DNA of 64,000 bases. Origin: Trichostrongylus colubriformis. Its lineage: Eukaryota; Nematoda; Chromadorea; Rhabditida; Trichostrongylidae. Location: NCBI GenBank assembly GCA_963978905.1, contig OZ022259.1, positions 558,001 through 622,000 on the forward strand. The letters run 5' to 3'. Position numbers and translations under genes: made by a program. The notes under the pieces were generated by a model. That model had not been told where the DNA came from and ran no database searches. It worked only from the letters and a program-made list of their open reading frames with translations. Position 1 is the stretch's first letter. The number at the start of each line of letters is the position of its first letter. Positions 32,523 through 45,063 of this stretch are shown here, one piece after another.

Positions 32523-34184
32523 CCTAAGGGAATCGTGAATGGAAAAATGAGGTCTTCTGTTACCCATATATTTGTTTACTGGGAGCCGCGCAAAGTTCCA
32601 CACGATACGTGATAATCCGGCTGAGATACAGATCCTCAAAGTGGCGGGCAACGGGGCTGGGCGTTCGGGTGGGTGCAGTTGCTAGAGAGCAGAGAAGCAA
32701 AGGAACGATCGGAGACGCAGACTGGGAACAGAATAAATAGGAACAGTCCCAATCTCGTCCTCCGACCGCGGCGGGCATCCACTCGGACGCCCCCTCCCCT
32801 TGTCGTCCGCCACCTTGGGAGCAGGTCTCTTGCTTTTCCGCGTGAAATTTACCATACAGCTCTAACTAAGCAGGTACATTATAAATACATGGGTAACAGA
32901 GAAACTCATTTCTCTGTGCACGAGTTGTTCATTTGGATGTTGAACATGGTAATTTCCCTTTCTTAAGTTCTTACGTATATTCTAATCTTAGCAGCGCAGC
33001 ATCATGAACCAATTAAATCTACGTCAGTTGAATAGATTTTCTGTATGTTGCTATGCGACAAAGGCTTCCGCGTGCTCCATGCCGTATAATTTTTCAAAAT
33101 CTCTCCTTTTGATGAACACTCTTGGAATCCATAAGATGGAGGAAAATTTAAGGAATCCTCTGCGGAATTTTAAGTTTTTCTGTTAGTCACATATTTATGT
33201 CATATGTATTGCTTACTAAAGGCCGCATGCAAGGATTAGCGCGCACATGCGAGCCATTTGGAGTGACGAGTGACGGCCGATGTGGTGGGAATTTGGCGAT
33301 GGAGAGCTGAGAGGCAACGAGGCGACAGCCTTGTGGTGAGGAACGCAGAGTGAGAAACAATTCACGGGCGCGGAAATCAGAACTGCGCTCTAGCCTTCCG
33401 CTTCTCAAATATTATGGCGGGAATTCAAAAGTGTTGCCCTTCTTTCAGTTTTACGATTTCTGCTTTGAAATAAACGAAATTTCTCGGTTCTTTTCCTGTT
33501 TCTTTTCGTCACGTCCTGTATCTGGTAGAGTTATTGTAAAAAAGAATTAAATTCGAAATTCTCGTGGACGATTTTTCCAACCGTGCATGAAACAATGTAA
33601 GACTTCAATGTTATTATGCCACAAGTCTCAAAAGCTTTCACAAATTTACTTGCAAACGACCGTTACACAACGAATTGAGCCTTACAGATAAGCTTTAGGA
33701 TGCCTTTTCCGAGCCTGGAATAAGTAGTACAAACACGTTCTTATCCAGAGACTCTGACCCTCTCGCGGCTATAAGGCGCTGGTAGTGAGGTTGCCACCCA
33801 ATATTACCCCTAAATAGCGTAGTTCTTATGACTATGTCGTGTATGCTTTTACATTGATTCCACAGCGCGCAACACTGCAGTCGTGTTATAAAGAGTGTGG
33901 TGTAGCTCATTCCTACCATTTATTTCCGGTAATAGCCTTTTTTGTAGTGCCCCTTGTATAATATTTTCAATGGGGTGGTGTGATCCTTCGACAATAATGC
34001 TGGTGGTTACTGCATGGGCAGTTTCTGTGCTTTTGTATGGAGACCACGCCATGCTCGTCCAGCCGTTTGTGAAGGGTCTTTCCCCTGTGCAAAACTCATC
34101 ACGCGTGTCGAAGTTTCTAAACGGGGGACGGGATTAGGTTTCTCGCAGAAGCAATCAGGAGGCATGAACAACGCAGTGGGTGTA
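32523..34184. other. no supported gene; one dispersed repeat
   Basis: 32,760-32,900 (ccactcggac..., cgcgtgaaattt..., acatgggtaacagag) matches 47,515-47,655 as a decayed dispersed repeat. A 67-codon minus frame (34052-33849) overlaps an 80-codon plus frame; neither has convincing signals. Confidence 0.35.
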
Positions 34185-35075
34185 CCCTTATGTCAGGAAC
34201 GGCTGGAGGAATATGGCGGGTCTCCATACAAAAGTCACGTTTGCTTCGCGACGTTCTTCGCGCGACATTTGCGCGCGAGTAGACTGCTTTCTGTGGGTAT
34301 CGCGTGTAACTGCGTGAGAAGAGTGGGTACCGTATCTACGCCTATTTATTCATTTTACCGCTATGTTGAGCTTGTGTTTGAATTGTTTTCTTCTCAATAG
34401 GCAGAATTCGGTCACATTTAGTTCATTTTAGTGTTTTCACTTCCCCATGGCTGACAATAACGTTTTGCATGCATTCCTTCCATTTTCTATGCTCTTCACC
34501 TTCCTATATACATCATTTTTGGTCACCCGAAGTTTCTGCCGCATACGTAGTAGTGTAACGTAAATAACATAGTTTGTATTTTATCGAAGTGAGACGCAGT
34601 GAACTTCGAGAGTTAGGTCAGGTCGATCTAGGGAGAAGAAGCCTGGCTATGAGTGAATCACTTCCGCCGTGATGCGGAAGTCCGCTCTTGCACAAGTAGG
34701 TGGTCTCAATCACCTCCGAGTTCCTTTTTCCTAGGCTGAGGAAAAAAAAATTATCTAATCTGATACCCTCGTACTGATATGTAGTAAGGATGATACGTAG
34801 CACAGGAAATGGAATAAATGCATGCAAAGTGCTATCATCAACCAAGAGTGAACTGGGAAAAAACATTTAAATGCAACCAAATCCAACAAAATTCTGTATA
34901 ATGAGATAAAAATGACTTGAAAATAAGCTCAGAGTAGCAGTGAGTTGAGTAAATATAGGCGTGGATACGGTCGCCGCCCTTCTTATACATTTACACGCTA
35001 TTCCCATCGAGGGCAGTCAAGTCGCGCGCGAACGTCGCTCGCCGGTCGGTGCCGCGCGAAATCCTGACATAAGGG
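34185..35075. mobile_element. foldback/MITE-like element with TA target duplication
   Basis: The ends read CCCTTATGTCAGGA inwards on both sides and TA flanks each (34183-34184 and 35076-35077). GC-rich arms (left to about 34370, right from about 34945) share cgcgcgcg, atagcgtgtaa-like and gtatcyacgcctat blocks in inverted order. The middle is AT-rich with no transposase. The layout matches the 6237-7171 element but the sequence does not. Confidence 0.75.
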
Positions 35076-35599
35076 TACACATCACAAAGCAGTCACTAAC
35101 ATTGCGTCTTATAAGATAACAATATCTTTGTCCTTACATCTATTCGGTCGTTTGAACCAATCACTGAACAACCGCAAAGTACCACGAAAACGGCTTCAAG
35201 TAGGAAATTGAATACAAAAACAGTAGGACGATTTATACTCTGTCTTCTAAGTAATTCTACCTATACTCTGCGGTTCAAACCTACATATATGAGAACATAA
35301 CGATAGGGAGTCATACCCAAAGGGATATCAAAACCCATTCCTTACCTTCAAGCTACAGAAGACTATGTGACAGAATGTGTTGGCTTCTCGTAAAGATTTT
35401 TCTTCTATTCTTAGGCCAGTTATATAGCGTCGTACATTGCGAATACAGGGGACTTCATAGCTTTGTTGGATCAGTGCGGAATGCCCACAATTCTGACTAT
35501 GCAGACTTTGTAGTGGTATCCTTGTACGCAAGCATCGGTGCAGAGCATGCAGTTGATGCCCTTTTTGTTTGTGGTCACATCGAAACTTGAGGAAATAAA

Positions 35600-37290
35600 G
35601 CGACGTGGTTCTGGAACTAGAAAGTCTCGCGGAAAAGGTGAAACGGAAGAAGGAAACATACAAACGCTGGTGGAAAATGCAACACCCAGAAGACCTCGCC
35701 TTCTGTAAAACTTGCAAGAGTCTTGCAAAAGCCATGAGCACGGAAATGGATGTTTTGTACGAAAACTCATTGATAGAGGACAGCGGGGCGGATAAGCCAG
35801 TCCTCAGGCCGGCCATAGCTCGATAACGGGCCACCTAGAACATTACGCTGATAAAGACCGAAAAAAACAGCGTCAGTGTTTTTCTGAGAAAGCCACCCGA
35901 GGTGAAAAGGAGGTGGCAGGAGTACCCAAATGAGCTCCTGAATGAGGAATTTCCCCTTAGCGGGAGCCGAGACAGGGAGGCTACGCCTAATCCAATCTTA
36001 CCTTGGACGGGAGTCCGTCGCAGCTAAGGAGGATGAGAATTTGAAAAGAAATTGATTCATATGGGGTACCGAAGATGCATAGAAGGCGTTAGGAGGATAC
36101 TGGATAGAATAGCTCACTCGATCCCTCAACACCGTAACTGCTGAATGGAGGATCCTAGATGGATGAGGTCTAGTACGATCATCTCATCTTCGAGCAAGAG
36201 AGCGATGCAAGGGACTGCACTAACTATCGCGGGATCATGTTGACAGCGCATACCGTGAACCTGTACGGGAGGTTGATCGACTCGAGGCTAAGAGAACTTA
36301 TCCCTATATCCCAGGCACAATTTGAGTTCATGCCTGGAATTCCACGACCAACGCCATCTTTATCGCCGGGCAGGGGATGGAGAAATATCGAGAGCGATGC
36401 AAGGGACTGCACTAACTATCGCGGGATCATGTTGACAGCGCATACCGTGAACCTGTACGGGAGGTTGATCGACTCGAGGCTAAGAGAACTTATCCCTATA
36501 TCCCAGGCACAATTTGAGTTCATGCCTGGAATTCCACGACCAACGCCATCTTTATCGCCGGGCAGGGGATGGAGAAATATCGAGGAGCGGCGACACAGCA
36601 AACTCAGAAAGGCTTTCCACCCCTCCCCAGAACAGTATTCTGAATGCGTTGTGAGAAGCTCATGTATCAGAACGACTTATCGCCTTTATAAGGGATATGT
36701 ACGACAGAGCTAAAGCAACTGTACGCACTCCGCACGGTCTGTCGAATGAAGTAGATATTACGGTAGGGTACATCAAGGATCGGCCCTGAGACCGCTCCTC
36801 TTCCTCCTCTGGATGTGATGATGAGAAACCTGGTTGGTGGATCAATAAAGACCATCATGTACGCAGACGACATAGCACTGGTAGCGACCAATGGAGAAGA
36901 ACCTCATACAAAAGTGCAAAATGGCATATCGGGCTGGAAAAGAATGGTTCCTAATTGAACGTCAAAAAGACCAAGCTCATAAGCTTCAATGAATACTCAG
37001 AATAAATAACGGACCGCTTTGAGGGGACCACCGAGAGGTGAGAACTTTCGGTACCTCGGTAGTGAACTAGCGGCTCAAGGTACGATGGACCATACGGTGA
37101 GGGCCCGGATAAACGCGCCATCTATTAAGTGAAGGGAATCCACTGGAGTAATCAGTAGACTACCTGTGTGAACGGTTAGTCTTCCGCATCCGTGCTGTTG
37201 GATTCTTTTCAACTCCCTTGTAACAGAGCTCATCCCGGGGCTATTTTCTGAGAAGAGGTTCGGTATGTGCGGTGGCAATGGAATACTTGT
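35600..37290 (+). mobile_element. non-LTR retrotransposon RT relic with internal tandem duplication
   Basis: Plus-strand frames show, in order: a pre-RT region (35605-35826) parallel to that of the 41.7-45.1-kb element; LNEEFP...REAT...LPWT near 35930-36010; NYRGI and LIDSRLRELI (RT fingers) in 36220-36320; then YADDIALVAT (active site, near 36858-36887). The 192-bp segment 36199-36390 is repeated exactly at 36391-36582. Stops and frameshifts occur throughout, so it is inactive. The reverse transcriptase would copy element RNA at a nicked chromosomal site. Confidence 0.8.
36199..36582 (+). repeat. exact 2 x 192-bp tandem duplication inside the RT
   Basis: agcgatgcaagggactgcac starts at 36201 and again at 36393. 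The copies appear identical throughout. 192 bp is 64 codons, so the RT frame is kept across the junction. Confidence 0.93.
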
Positions 37291-38154
37291 GTAGATCTAA
37301 GGTTTTTGCATATCACTAAAAACAACCATGTGATTGTGTTCTGAACGGATTCCTGTAGAAAATGTACTATAAAGGAAAGAACCCTGCGCGCGGTATTAGG
37401 ACGAGTCCGATTCTCAACGATTCGTTCTACTGAAGTTGCTAGGGCGTTATTGCCACGTTCGAACGACATTCGAGGTAGAGGCGACCAAGTTCGTAAAATT
37501 GTACCTGGTTATTTGATATTTTTATTGATCAGTGATTCGTCAATCAAAGCGTATCGCGCTTTAGCAACTTGATCAATTAGTCCCGAAGACACAAAAATTC
37601 CATAGCTGCGGTATTTTGAATTCTTCTAAGCTCGAGGGCAGGTAGTACCAAGGTGGTAAGGCTTTCAAGACTCTACGGAGCGAAGGAAGAACGGATTTCG
37701 GGTGAAAATGGATACCCACACGTGAATGTACAGACATGAAGACCGTATTCCAGTGTGGACGGCATATGAGTGATGATGCGAAGTATGGTATTTAATGTTG
37801 TGATGATCAAAGAATTCTTTGCTCTCTCTAAAGCTTATATTCAAACCACCCGCGGATCCAAAAAAAAATTTCATGTATTCTACTCTTCAAGAGGTCGAAT
37901 GCGTGGAACAGTTACGGTTACGGTATGAATAAAAATAGCAAAGATGTCGGGGTCCTACTTAGTAATATGTCAAATGGTGTGAAAAATAAAAATAAAATAG
38001 TCAGAAGAATAAAAAACCCTTTTCACCGAACATCGCAAGGCTTTGCTAGATCCCATAATGTCTGAGTAATAGTTTCTTCAAGCATAGGACCCAAAAACAA
38101 GCTCACGAAGCACCCTTTCCGTAGAATTATCGTCAAGGTATTACACCGCCCCAT
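37291..38154. other. no supported gene
   Basis: A 79-codon minus frame (37469-37230) overlaps the retroelement end; no signals support it. The rest is AT-rich. Confidence 0.35.
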
Positions 38155-38645
38155 TTAAAGGCATATTCCAGGACTAATGGGATATCACATCTCCTGCCGT
38201 GGATGGAGTTCGACCCAAGACACGTAGGCTGTACCTTTACCGAGGCGTGGGGGTCAGTTCCTGGAGCGTGCAGAGCCAAAGAATCTAGCGCAACAGCTCG
38301 GCCCCGCCCATCCCTGCCGGGGGTGTGTTGCAATTATTCCGGTGCTTAGTGTGGGGTCAGGTCACTCAGTAGTGGGTTTACTTCACGGGACGTATTGGTT
38401 TACTGCCAATCTCAACATCTTGGCTAGTAGCTGGTCTACCTATGTCAAAGATAAGAGTCGAAGAGTAAAGGCAGACTCCCGGCTGGGGTGGGCGGGGCCG
38501 AGCTATTGCGCTGATTCTTTGGCTCTGCACGCTCCAGAAACTGACCCCCACACCTCGGTGAAGGTACAGTCTACGTGGCTTGGTTCGAACTATCCATCCA
38601 CGGCAGGAGATGTGATATCACAATAATCCTGGAATATGCCTTTAA
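38155..38645. mobile_element. TTAA-flanked foldback element (family T3)
   Basis: TTAA at 38155-38158 and 38642-38645; both ends read AGGCATATTCCAGG inwards. Arms of about 170 bp (38159-38330 and 38465-38641) are inverted copies sharing ggagatgtgatat, ctttggctctgcacgctcc and gggcggggccgagct. The loop is about 130 bp. It has the same AGGCA start beside TTAA as families T1 and T2. Confidence 0.88.
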
Positions 38646-40247
38646 AATACTCTGTAAAGAAGTATAGTGGAGGCACCAGAAATAGAGAGGTTCTTTCCAA
38701 CAGTGAATGGCAGAGGTGAGCCACTGATTTTCTTCGGCATTACATTATTATTACATCACATGACTGTAGTGTTAAAAAATACTCAAAAAATTCTAAAAAA
38801 AAATATAGTGGAAAAATGTGATACCAAACACTACTACAGTCATAGCACGTCTGCGCAATTCAAGAGTCAGATCAGAGTGACAGCTTTACGGTATAAATTA
38901 AAGCACGCAGTGATCGCCGGCCGTGATTGCGTACCGGCTTGAAGATAGCTGGCTTTTCTTCGGCAACACGCTTCCCGCCGCGAGGGTCAAACACCAGACA
39001 GGTCAGAGTATCCGTCGCCAAAGCTACTCCCCTGAAAAGGCTCAGGCAAATCCGGAAGACCCCAGACGGCGAAGGACGACCCAGACACAGGGGTAGGCAA
39101 TCACGGTCGGCGTTCAGTGCGTGCTATCATCGATATTCAGCTCCACTCCATTACCAGCGGCCCTCATCGCGCACTGTGGTAGGTATAGTGATTCCGCGAT
39201 AGCAAATCGATTAAAAACAAATTAGGCTCAACGATTCTTGTACAGTTATTGAACCATCGATCAAGAAGGTAATTTAGATTATTTATTTATCTATTTATTC
39301 ATTTACTTATTTATCTACCAGCTTTGCTGGCGCGTAGCATTGTTGCATCACACGGTAGAGTGCAAAACCGGTCAGTAAAATTGCTATTAGCATATTTCGA
39401 GCCTTTAGCAACATCACATTGTTACGTTATGAGATGGGCGCAGTATTGTGCGCCAGCGGAGCTGGCTGAACCAAATTCATCAGAAACAACGGAACGACAA
39501 TTCAATCAGATGCGTGCAAAAGAAAATGGAATTTAAAACAAACTATAGAAGCCTCAAAAGTTGCTGGAAACAATGACAGTATAATAGCAATAGTTAGGAT
39601 ATACTCTGGAAAATCCGTTTTCTGTCATCTCGGAAGGGTGCACCAAAAACGATTGATACCACGGCACCAATTTCCCTCTTATACAGAAAAAGCTCACCGC
39701 ATTTCTTCTCATCAGCCTTTATCGAATGTTACCCACACGGAAGTCCCTGTTATACCCATAACACTTCAAGCAATCAGGATGCTGCGATTGCTGGTACATG
39801 AGTTAGAAATTTGCGGTCAAGCACACAGACACACAAACACCAACAGACGCTTAGCCGCATATGTATGGTAAGATTGAATAGTTCCTGAGTAAGAACTAAT
39901 TTCTATTATCGCAGGCTTGAGAAAGGCAGTGGGCACTGAAAGCTCGTCTAGGCTCGAAGTTCTTTTGCAAGTATTTGGGAAGCTTTATGAGTCCTTTGGA
40001 GTAAAAATTTTTGATGTCCGCACCGTTTTGTGCACGTAATCGTTTCGTGCAGGCTTAGTTGAATTTTCACCACTTACTGGACTCATCGATTGATGACACG
40101 CAGTGTTTTTCTCAAACACATGCGACGTTGAACCTCACACTACTCTGTCATCCATTTTCTCTTCTCAGCAATGGCGGCATCGCACATGCAACCATATACA
40201 GTGCAATTTGTTCGCTTTTTGGCGCCAGCCTTTTATGCGAAGGCTTA
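38646..40247. other. no well-supported gene; ATTT microsatellite
   Basis: An imperfect (ATTT)n tract at 39,278-39,318. Plus frames of 91 (38667-38942), 70 (39324-39536) and 77 codons (39638-39871) have no domain or convincing splice sites. Confidence 0.35.
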
Positions 40248-40489
40248 TCATTTCGGGATCAAAACACTTCTTTTGCAACTCGAACACTAAAAATTTCTCG
40301 AACACTGCTTGTTGTACCTTTTTGCCCACTTGTCGTTTCTCTTAAAGGATTGATTGCATTATCTCTCACGGGGAACGGATTGCACAACTTGGATCTAATC
40401 GTTTCGAAAACATAGACCAGTGATCTGAAAACATGCATCACCAGCACTTTACAGCTTTTTTTCCGTCGGAAGGGCTGCATCACTTTCAT
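40248..40489 (-). CDS. candidate small two-exon gene
   Basis: ATG 40489 opens 40 codons ending at a CCC|GTGAGA donor (40370). Segment 40286-40248 follows gaaatttttag, keeps the phase and stops at TGA. The product would be about 52 residues and basic (RRKKSCK near the start). A gttttcag acceptor at 40425 offers an alternative internal start. Unrecognised. Confidence 0.22.
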
Positions 40490-40599
40490 GAACGTAAGTA
40501 CACATAACAGTGTTGATCCTCATCGCACACATCGTATCATTTCCGTTCGAGAATGCTTCCGTACTCCGCCACGCCGTCGCTCACTCAATCAACGACTAC

Positions 40600-41695
40600 T
40601 ATTTTTTGGCCCCTAAGGGCAGTGAAGAAGAGGTCATCTATAACTTTTACTCGGATCTCTTCGATAACCTAGCTGCCTAGAAGCAGACTGAAGCAGTATG
40701 GATATTTCGTTCCTTCAGTTCTCCATTGCAAAGTCTGACACGTAGTACTGTAGTCTACAAACTCTTTACTCTAGTCATCGGATTGGCAGAACTTCGGACA
40801 AAGGGCAGCTATGCGCGCATGCAGGCTCCGTTGAGACAGAAGCGGTTTCGAAGCCCTGGGAAACCAGGGTGTGCTCAGTACATAAGGGTACTCCGTGAGC
40901 TCTACAGCAACTTCACAATCAGGATCTCGCCAAACTACAAGGAAGTCATTATCGACGTGAAGAGAGGCGTCGCAAGGCGACACAATTTCGCCTAGACTAT
41001 TCAGCGCCGCTCTTGAGAACGTCACGCGTCAGTTGGAATAGGGGCATGAGAATAAGGTCGATGGCCGGCATCTAAACCAGCTCGGCTTGGCTGACGACAT
41101 TGTGCTTATAACAGCGACAATCGAGCAAGCGGAGCGAATGCTAGCCGACTTCGAAGGCGAATGTGGAAAAATCGGTTAACAGCTGCATCTAACGAAGACG
41201 ATGTTCATAGAGAACGGATTGATTGGATTGTTGATTGCCCCATTCACTCTTAACGATACGAACATCCTGAATGTCTTAGATATGTGAACCGAGGTCGGGA
41301 AGCTAGATGATGAACGACTTAGCAACTCAGCACCAGAGCCGTGAGAGGAAAAGCTTGGGGAGCCTTGAAGACCATTGAGGGAGTAGTGGAGAAGACAAAG
41401 AACATTCGGCTCCGCGCCATCTTCCATTCCGCTGTCTTTCGTGCCCTGACATACGCTTGAGAGACTTGGACTTTACGTAAGCAGCAAGAGTATGCGATCG
41501 GCGTCACTCGAGGCGCATCGAAAGGTCGATGCTCGATGTGTCCCGATACATGCAAGGCAGAGGGGAATCCGGAGTTCCGAACTCTGTCAACGATGGGAGA
41601 TCAGGGACGCCGCCGTACTTGCCAGTGAATCGAGGATTAGATGAGCCAGACACGTCATGCGATACAACGATCGCTGACCCAGTGGTCTTCTTCAC
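40600..41695 (+). mobile_element. RTE-like non-LTR retrotransposon RT relic
   Basis: Plus-strand pieces in order: EEEVIYNFYSDLFDNL (40628-40675), VVYKLFT (near 40750), VLRELYSNFTIRISPNYKE (40888-40945), IDVKRGV, then LADDIVLIT (FADD-box variant, about 41090), and a C-terminal part with WGALKTIEGVVEKTKNIRLRA (near 41360-41425) and ETWTLRKQQE. These are hallmarks of RTE-type reverse transcriptases common in nematodes. Stops, frameshifts and an internal gap near 40,750 show it is dead. Its 3' end abuts the 3' end of the oppositely oriented element at 41.7-45.1 kb. Confidence 0.8.
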
Positions 41696-41699
41696 AAAA

Positions 41700-44600
41700 G
41701 CTCTGCGCGGAGGAAATAAGAAGGACTCTTCGGCGACGTCGCTCTTGATAACGTCCCTCCACCTCTTTTTTGGGGCTCCGCATGGTCGCTTCCTTTGCAC
41801 TTCGAACTCCAGTGCTTTTCTTATAAGGTGGGCCTCTGGTCTTTTTATTACGTGCCCATACCGTTGCAGCCGCTGCTCCCTCAACTCAATCCGAACAGGA
41901 GCTCTCTGCATGGCTGCTCTCACGTCCTCGTTCCTGACCTTGTCCAGTTGTGTCCAGCAGCATGCCCATCTCAACATCCTCATCTCAGCTGCGTGCAGCT
42001 GTCTTTGATGTATCTTTTTATGAGCCAGCATTCGCTACCGTACAGCATTGCAGGCCTCACTGCTGTTTCGTATACCTTGCTCTTAAGCGTCCTTGTGCAA
42101 CGTCGATCGTACATGATCCCTATGGACTCTCTCCATTTTATCCATGCCGCACTTACTCGGGCCTTCACCGCCTGATCCACCGTACCTTCGGCCGCTTGGT
42201 TACTCCTGAGATACCGGAAGTCGCTTACTTCCTCAATGGTTCCCCCATAGCTCTATCAGTTCTGCGCATGCTTCGGAGCTCATAAACTTAGTGTTCTCGA
42301 CGTTCAGTCGGAGACCATTCTGAGCCAGTCTGTCCTTTAATTTCTGTACTTTTGTCTGGAGTTCTTCCCTGCTCTCCGCCACCAGGGCAATGTCATTTGC
42401 GTATAGAATGTTTTTCAGTGGCTCATCCATGAGAACTTTCACTACCACATCCAGAGTGATGAGAGGAACAGAGTAAGAACCGACCCTTGATGCACTCCTA
42501 CCGTCATATCTTCTTCAGTTGCCAACCCGTGCGAAGCGCTTACACATGCCTTACCTCCATCGTACATATCCCTTGTAAGGTTAATCAGCCGTACCGGTAC
42601 ATGGAATTTCCGTAACGCGCTCCAGAATACTAGTCTGGGGAGGCGGTCGAAGACCTTTTCGAGATCGAGAAATGCTAGATGCATGGTTGCCGCTTCTCTC
42701 GATACTTCTCCATCACCTGCCTGGCGAAAAAAATGGCGCTGGCTGTGGATTTTTTAGGCATGAACCCGAACTGCTCTTGGGAGATGTAGATCAGTTTCCT
42801 CGGCCTTGAATCAATCAGCCCCTCGTACAGCTTTATAGTATGTGCTAAACTTGATCCATTCCTCGGAGCATACTATTGCATCACCCTTCTGCTCGAAGAT
42901 GAGGACGATGGTACTACTTTTCCACCCATTAGGGATCCTTCCTTCGGCCACTACGCTGTTGAAGAATCGAGTGAGGCACTCTCTCCCATAATTCCTAGCG
43001 CTTTCCATGTGTCCATCGGTACCTCATTTGGACTGGCCGCTTTCCCAATCTTCATACTCTCTAGCATGCGGCGGACCTCCTCATTCGTCCAGGGTAGTAT
43101 GAGACCAGCTGTAGCCTCCCTATTTGACCTTTCGTATTCGGGAAACTCCTTATTTAGAAGCCTACCGTAGTACTCCTGCCACCTCCTTTTCACCTCGGCT
43201 GGCTTCCTCTGAACGGCGTCGTTGCTGCTTTTCATGGTCTTTACTGACCTGACGTCCTGAGTGGCCCGATGTCGGGCTTAAGCCAGTCTGAAGACGAACT
43301 TCTTCGCCTCGCTGTCCTCTAACTTCTCGTACACAGCATTCACTTCCGTTTTCTCGGATTTGGCTACAGCTGCCTTAGCAAGCCTCTTCAACGCTCGTAG
43401 CCGTCCAGGTCTTCTGGGCTTCCGGTTCTTGTCAGCGTTTGTATGTTTCCTTCTTCCGTTTCACCGTTCGCTTAACCTCCTTTCTCCAGGACCACGCCTC
43501 TTTATTTCCTTTGAAGCCACATCTGGTTTCACTCAGTGTTTCCTTCGCTCACCGTAGGACGATCTTGACGGACCTATCCCAGATCTCCTGACCGGACCGA
43601 AAGGGTCTGAATCCAGCCTCCGTTACCCTTCTTTTTATGTCATCCCTCTCCACTCTGTGTAGCTTCTACCATAGTACCCTACGCTTGCTTCCTATCTTTC
43701 TTTTCCTTGCAAGCTCTAGGGCGAGTTCCGTTAGGAGAAGCCTGCGCTGAGTGGCCAACCCTCACCAGATAGCACCTTAATGTCCTTTAGCTCTTGAGGA
43801 ACGGACTCATTACGAGCACATGGTCTAGTTTGTTTGCCTGCTCCTGCTGCTGTAGATTATCTTCTGGGTTTTCCTTTTTGCGAAGAAGTACTACAGATGG
43901 CTAGGTCGTGAGCAGTAGCCAAGTCGAGCACCCTCTCTCCTTCAGGGGTGTGTATCGAATCTGTCGGCTGGGATGCCGCGCCAGTGAGCGGGCATGCGAC
44001 GTCGCACTCGTCGACACTGAGTTGGCAGAAAACAGGATCTGAATCTCAAGGGAGAGAAATCGATAGTGTCTAGCGAGCTTAAATCATCTCTTTCATTATG
44101 TTGATTACTTTTTCATTTCTTACTATTCGTTTTGTTCTCTCATGAATTGAGCCCTTTAGTAGGAGATCGTTTTGCACTGATTCAATTCATACAATGTGAG
44201 CAAAGGCTCATGCTCTCTGTGATACATCGAGTATGTATATATTAGGAGGGATTGGGACGATGGCCCATCCTGTGTTTGATTTACTGGATTTAAAGTGCAG
44301 TTGAAGCATGTAAAGATGGATCAATTGCGGCCACACGTAATGAAAAACTAGAGAAATTAAATAGTGTTTGGTTAGAAATCTGCTGCATATTGTTCGACGT
44401 ATATATAGGAAACACTGTGGCGAGGAATTAATCCCGCGCTTCATTCGATTCCGAGGGCATCCGCAGTTTGCCGCGTTGCTTGCCGCGCGGCGTTCGCGAC
44501 GCTGAGCTGCTGGGTCACGCTAGCATCGCCCGTCTCCCCTCCTTCGTATTCTTGGTTCCAGTTCTCCTGCCCCGTGCGCTCTCTCTAGCCCTCTTCTGTC

Positions 44601-45056
44601 ACTGTCCACATGACCATTCAGGTCACCTGCTATAATAACATAATCTTCTTCCAAGCGTCTCGAAAAACTGACCTGATGTATTCATCCAGGCTCAGATAGA
44701 GTTCGTCTTTTTTCAATATCGGGGCAGTCGGCTTGCGGTGCGTCATTATAACCCAGTACCTTTCCTTCGTGTCGATCCGTAAAGCCATGAGTCGGTAGTT
44801 AATCCTAATCACTGCAGAGACACAGCCCGTAAAGGATTCCGTTACTGCTATAGCTACGCCATTTCGTTTGGTGTGTCCTCCGTCGTGGAAGAATATGACC
44901 TATCACTGATCTCCCTCGCCTTGACTCTTCTCGAATGTGTCTCCTGGAGGCATAACACATGGATGCTCCTGTGTTTCATTAAAGGGGGTAGGGGTAATAT
45001 GCTTGTTATCATTCGTTCTAATCTTTGATACCGACCGGTGGACGTTTCCGCCATGA
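41700..45056 (-). mobile_element. non-LTR retrotransposon relic with endonuclease and RT regions
   Basis: Minus-strand order: HVLCLQETHSRRVKAREISD (about 44965-44905) and AGDLNGHVDSD (about 44630-44600), both from an APE-type endonuclease. A linker region follows at about 43950-43250. RT starts with RRWQEYYGRLLNKEFPEYER (43200-43140) and continues through AFLDLEKVFDRLP, VGVHQGS and YANDIALVAES (the active-site YADD now reads YAND). A C-terminal region follows, ending KRPCGAPKKRWRDVIK near 41780. Multiple stops and a probable insertion around 44,050-44,480 break it. The 5' end lies beside the MITE at 45064. Confidence 0.82.
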
Positions 45057-45063
45057 AAGCTTA

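Noticed and set aside
35328..35834. 168-codon minus-strand ORF
   Set aside because: Its first half is the reverse complement of a retrotransposon coding region on plus, so the openness is a shadow; the remainder has no signals.
41529..42008. 159-codon plus-strand ORF
   Set aside because: Lies antisense to the C-terminal region of the minus-strand retrotransposon; a shadow frame.
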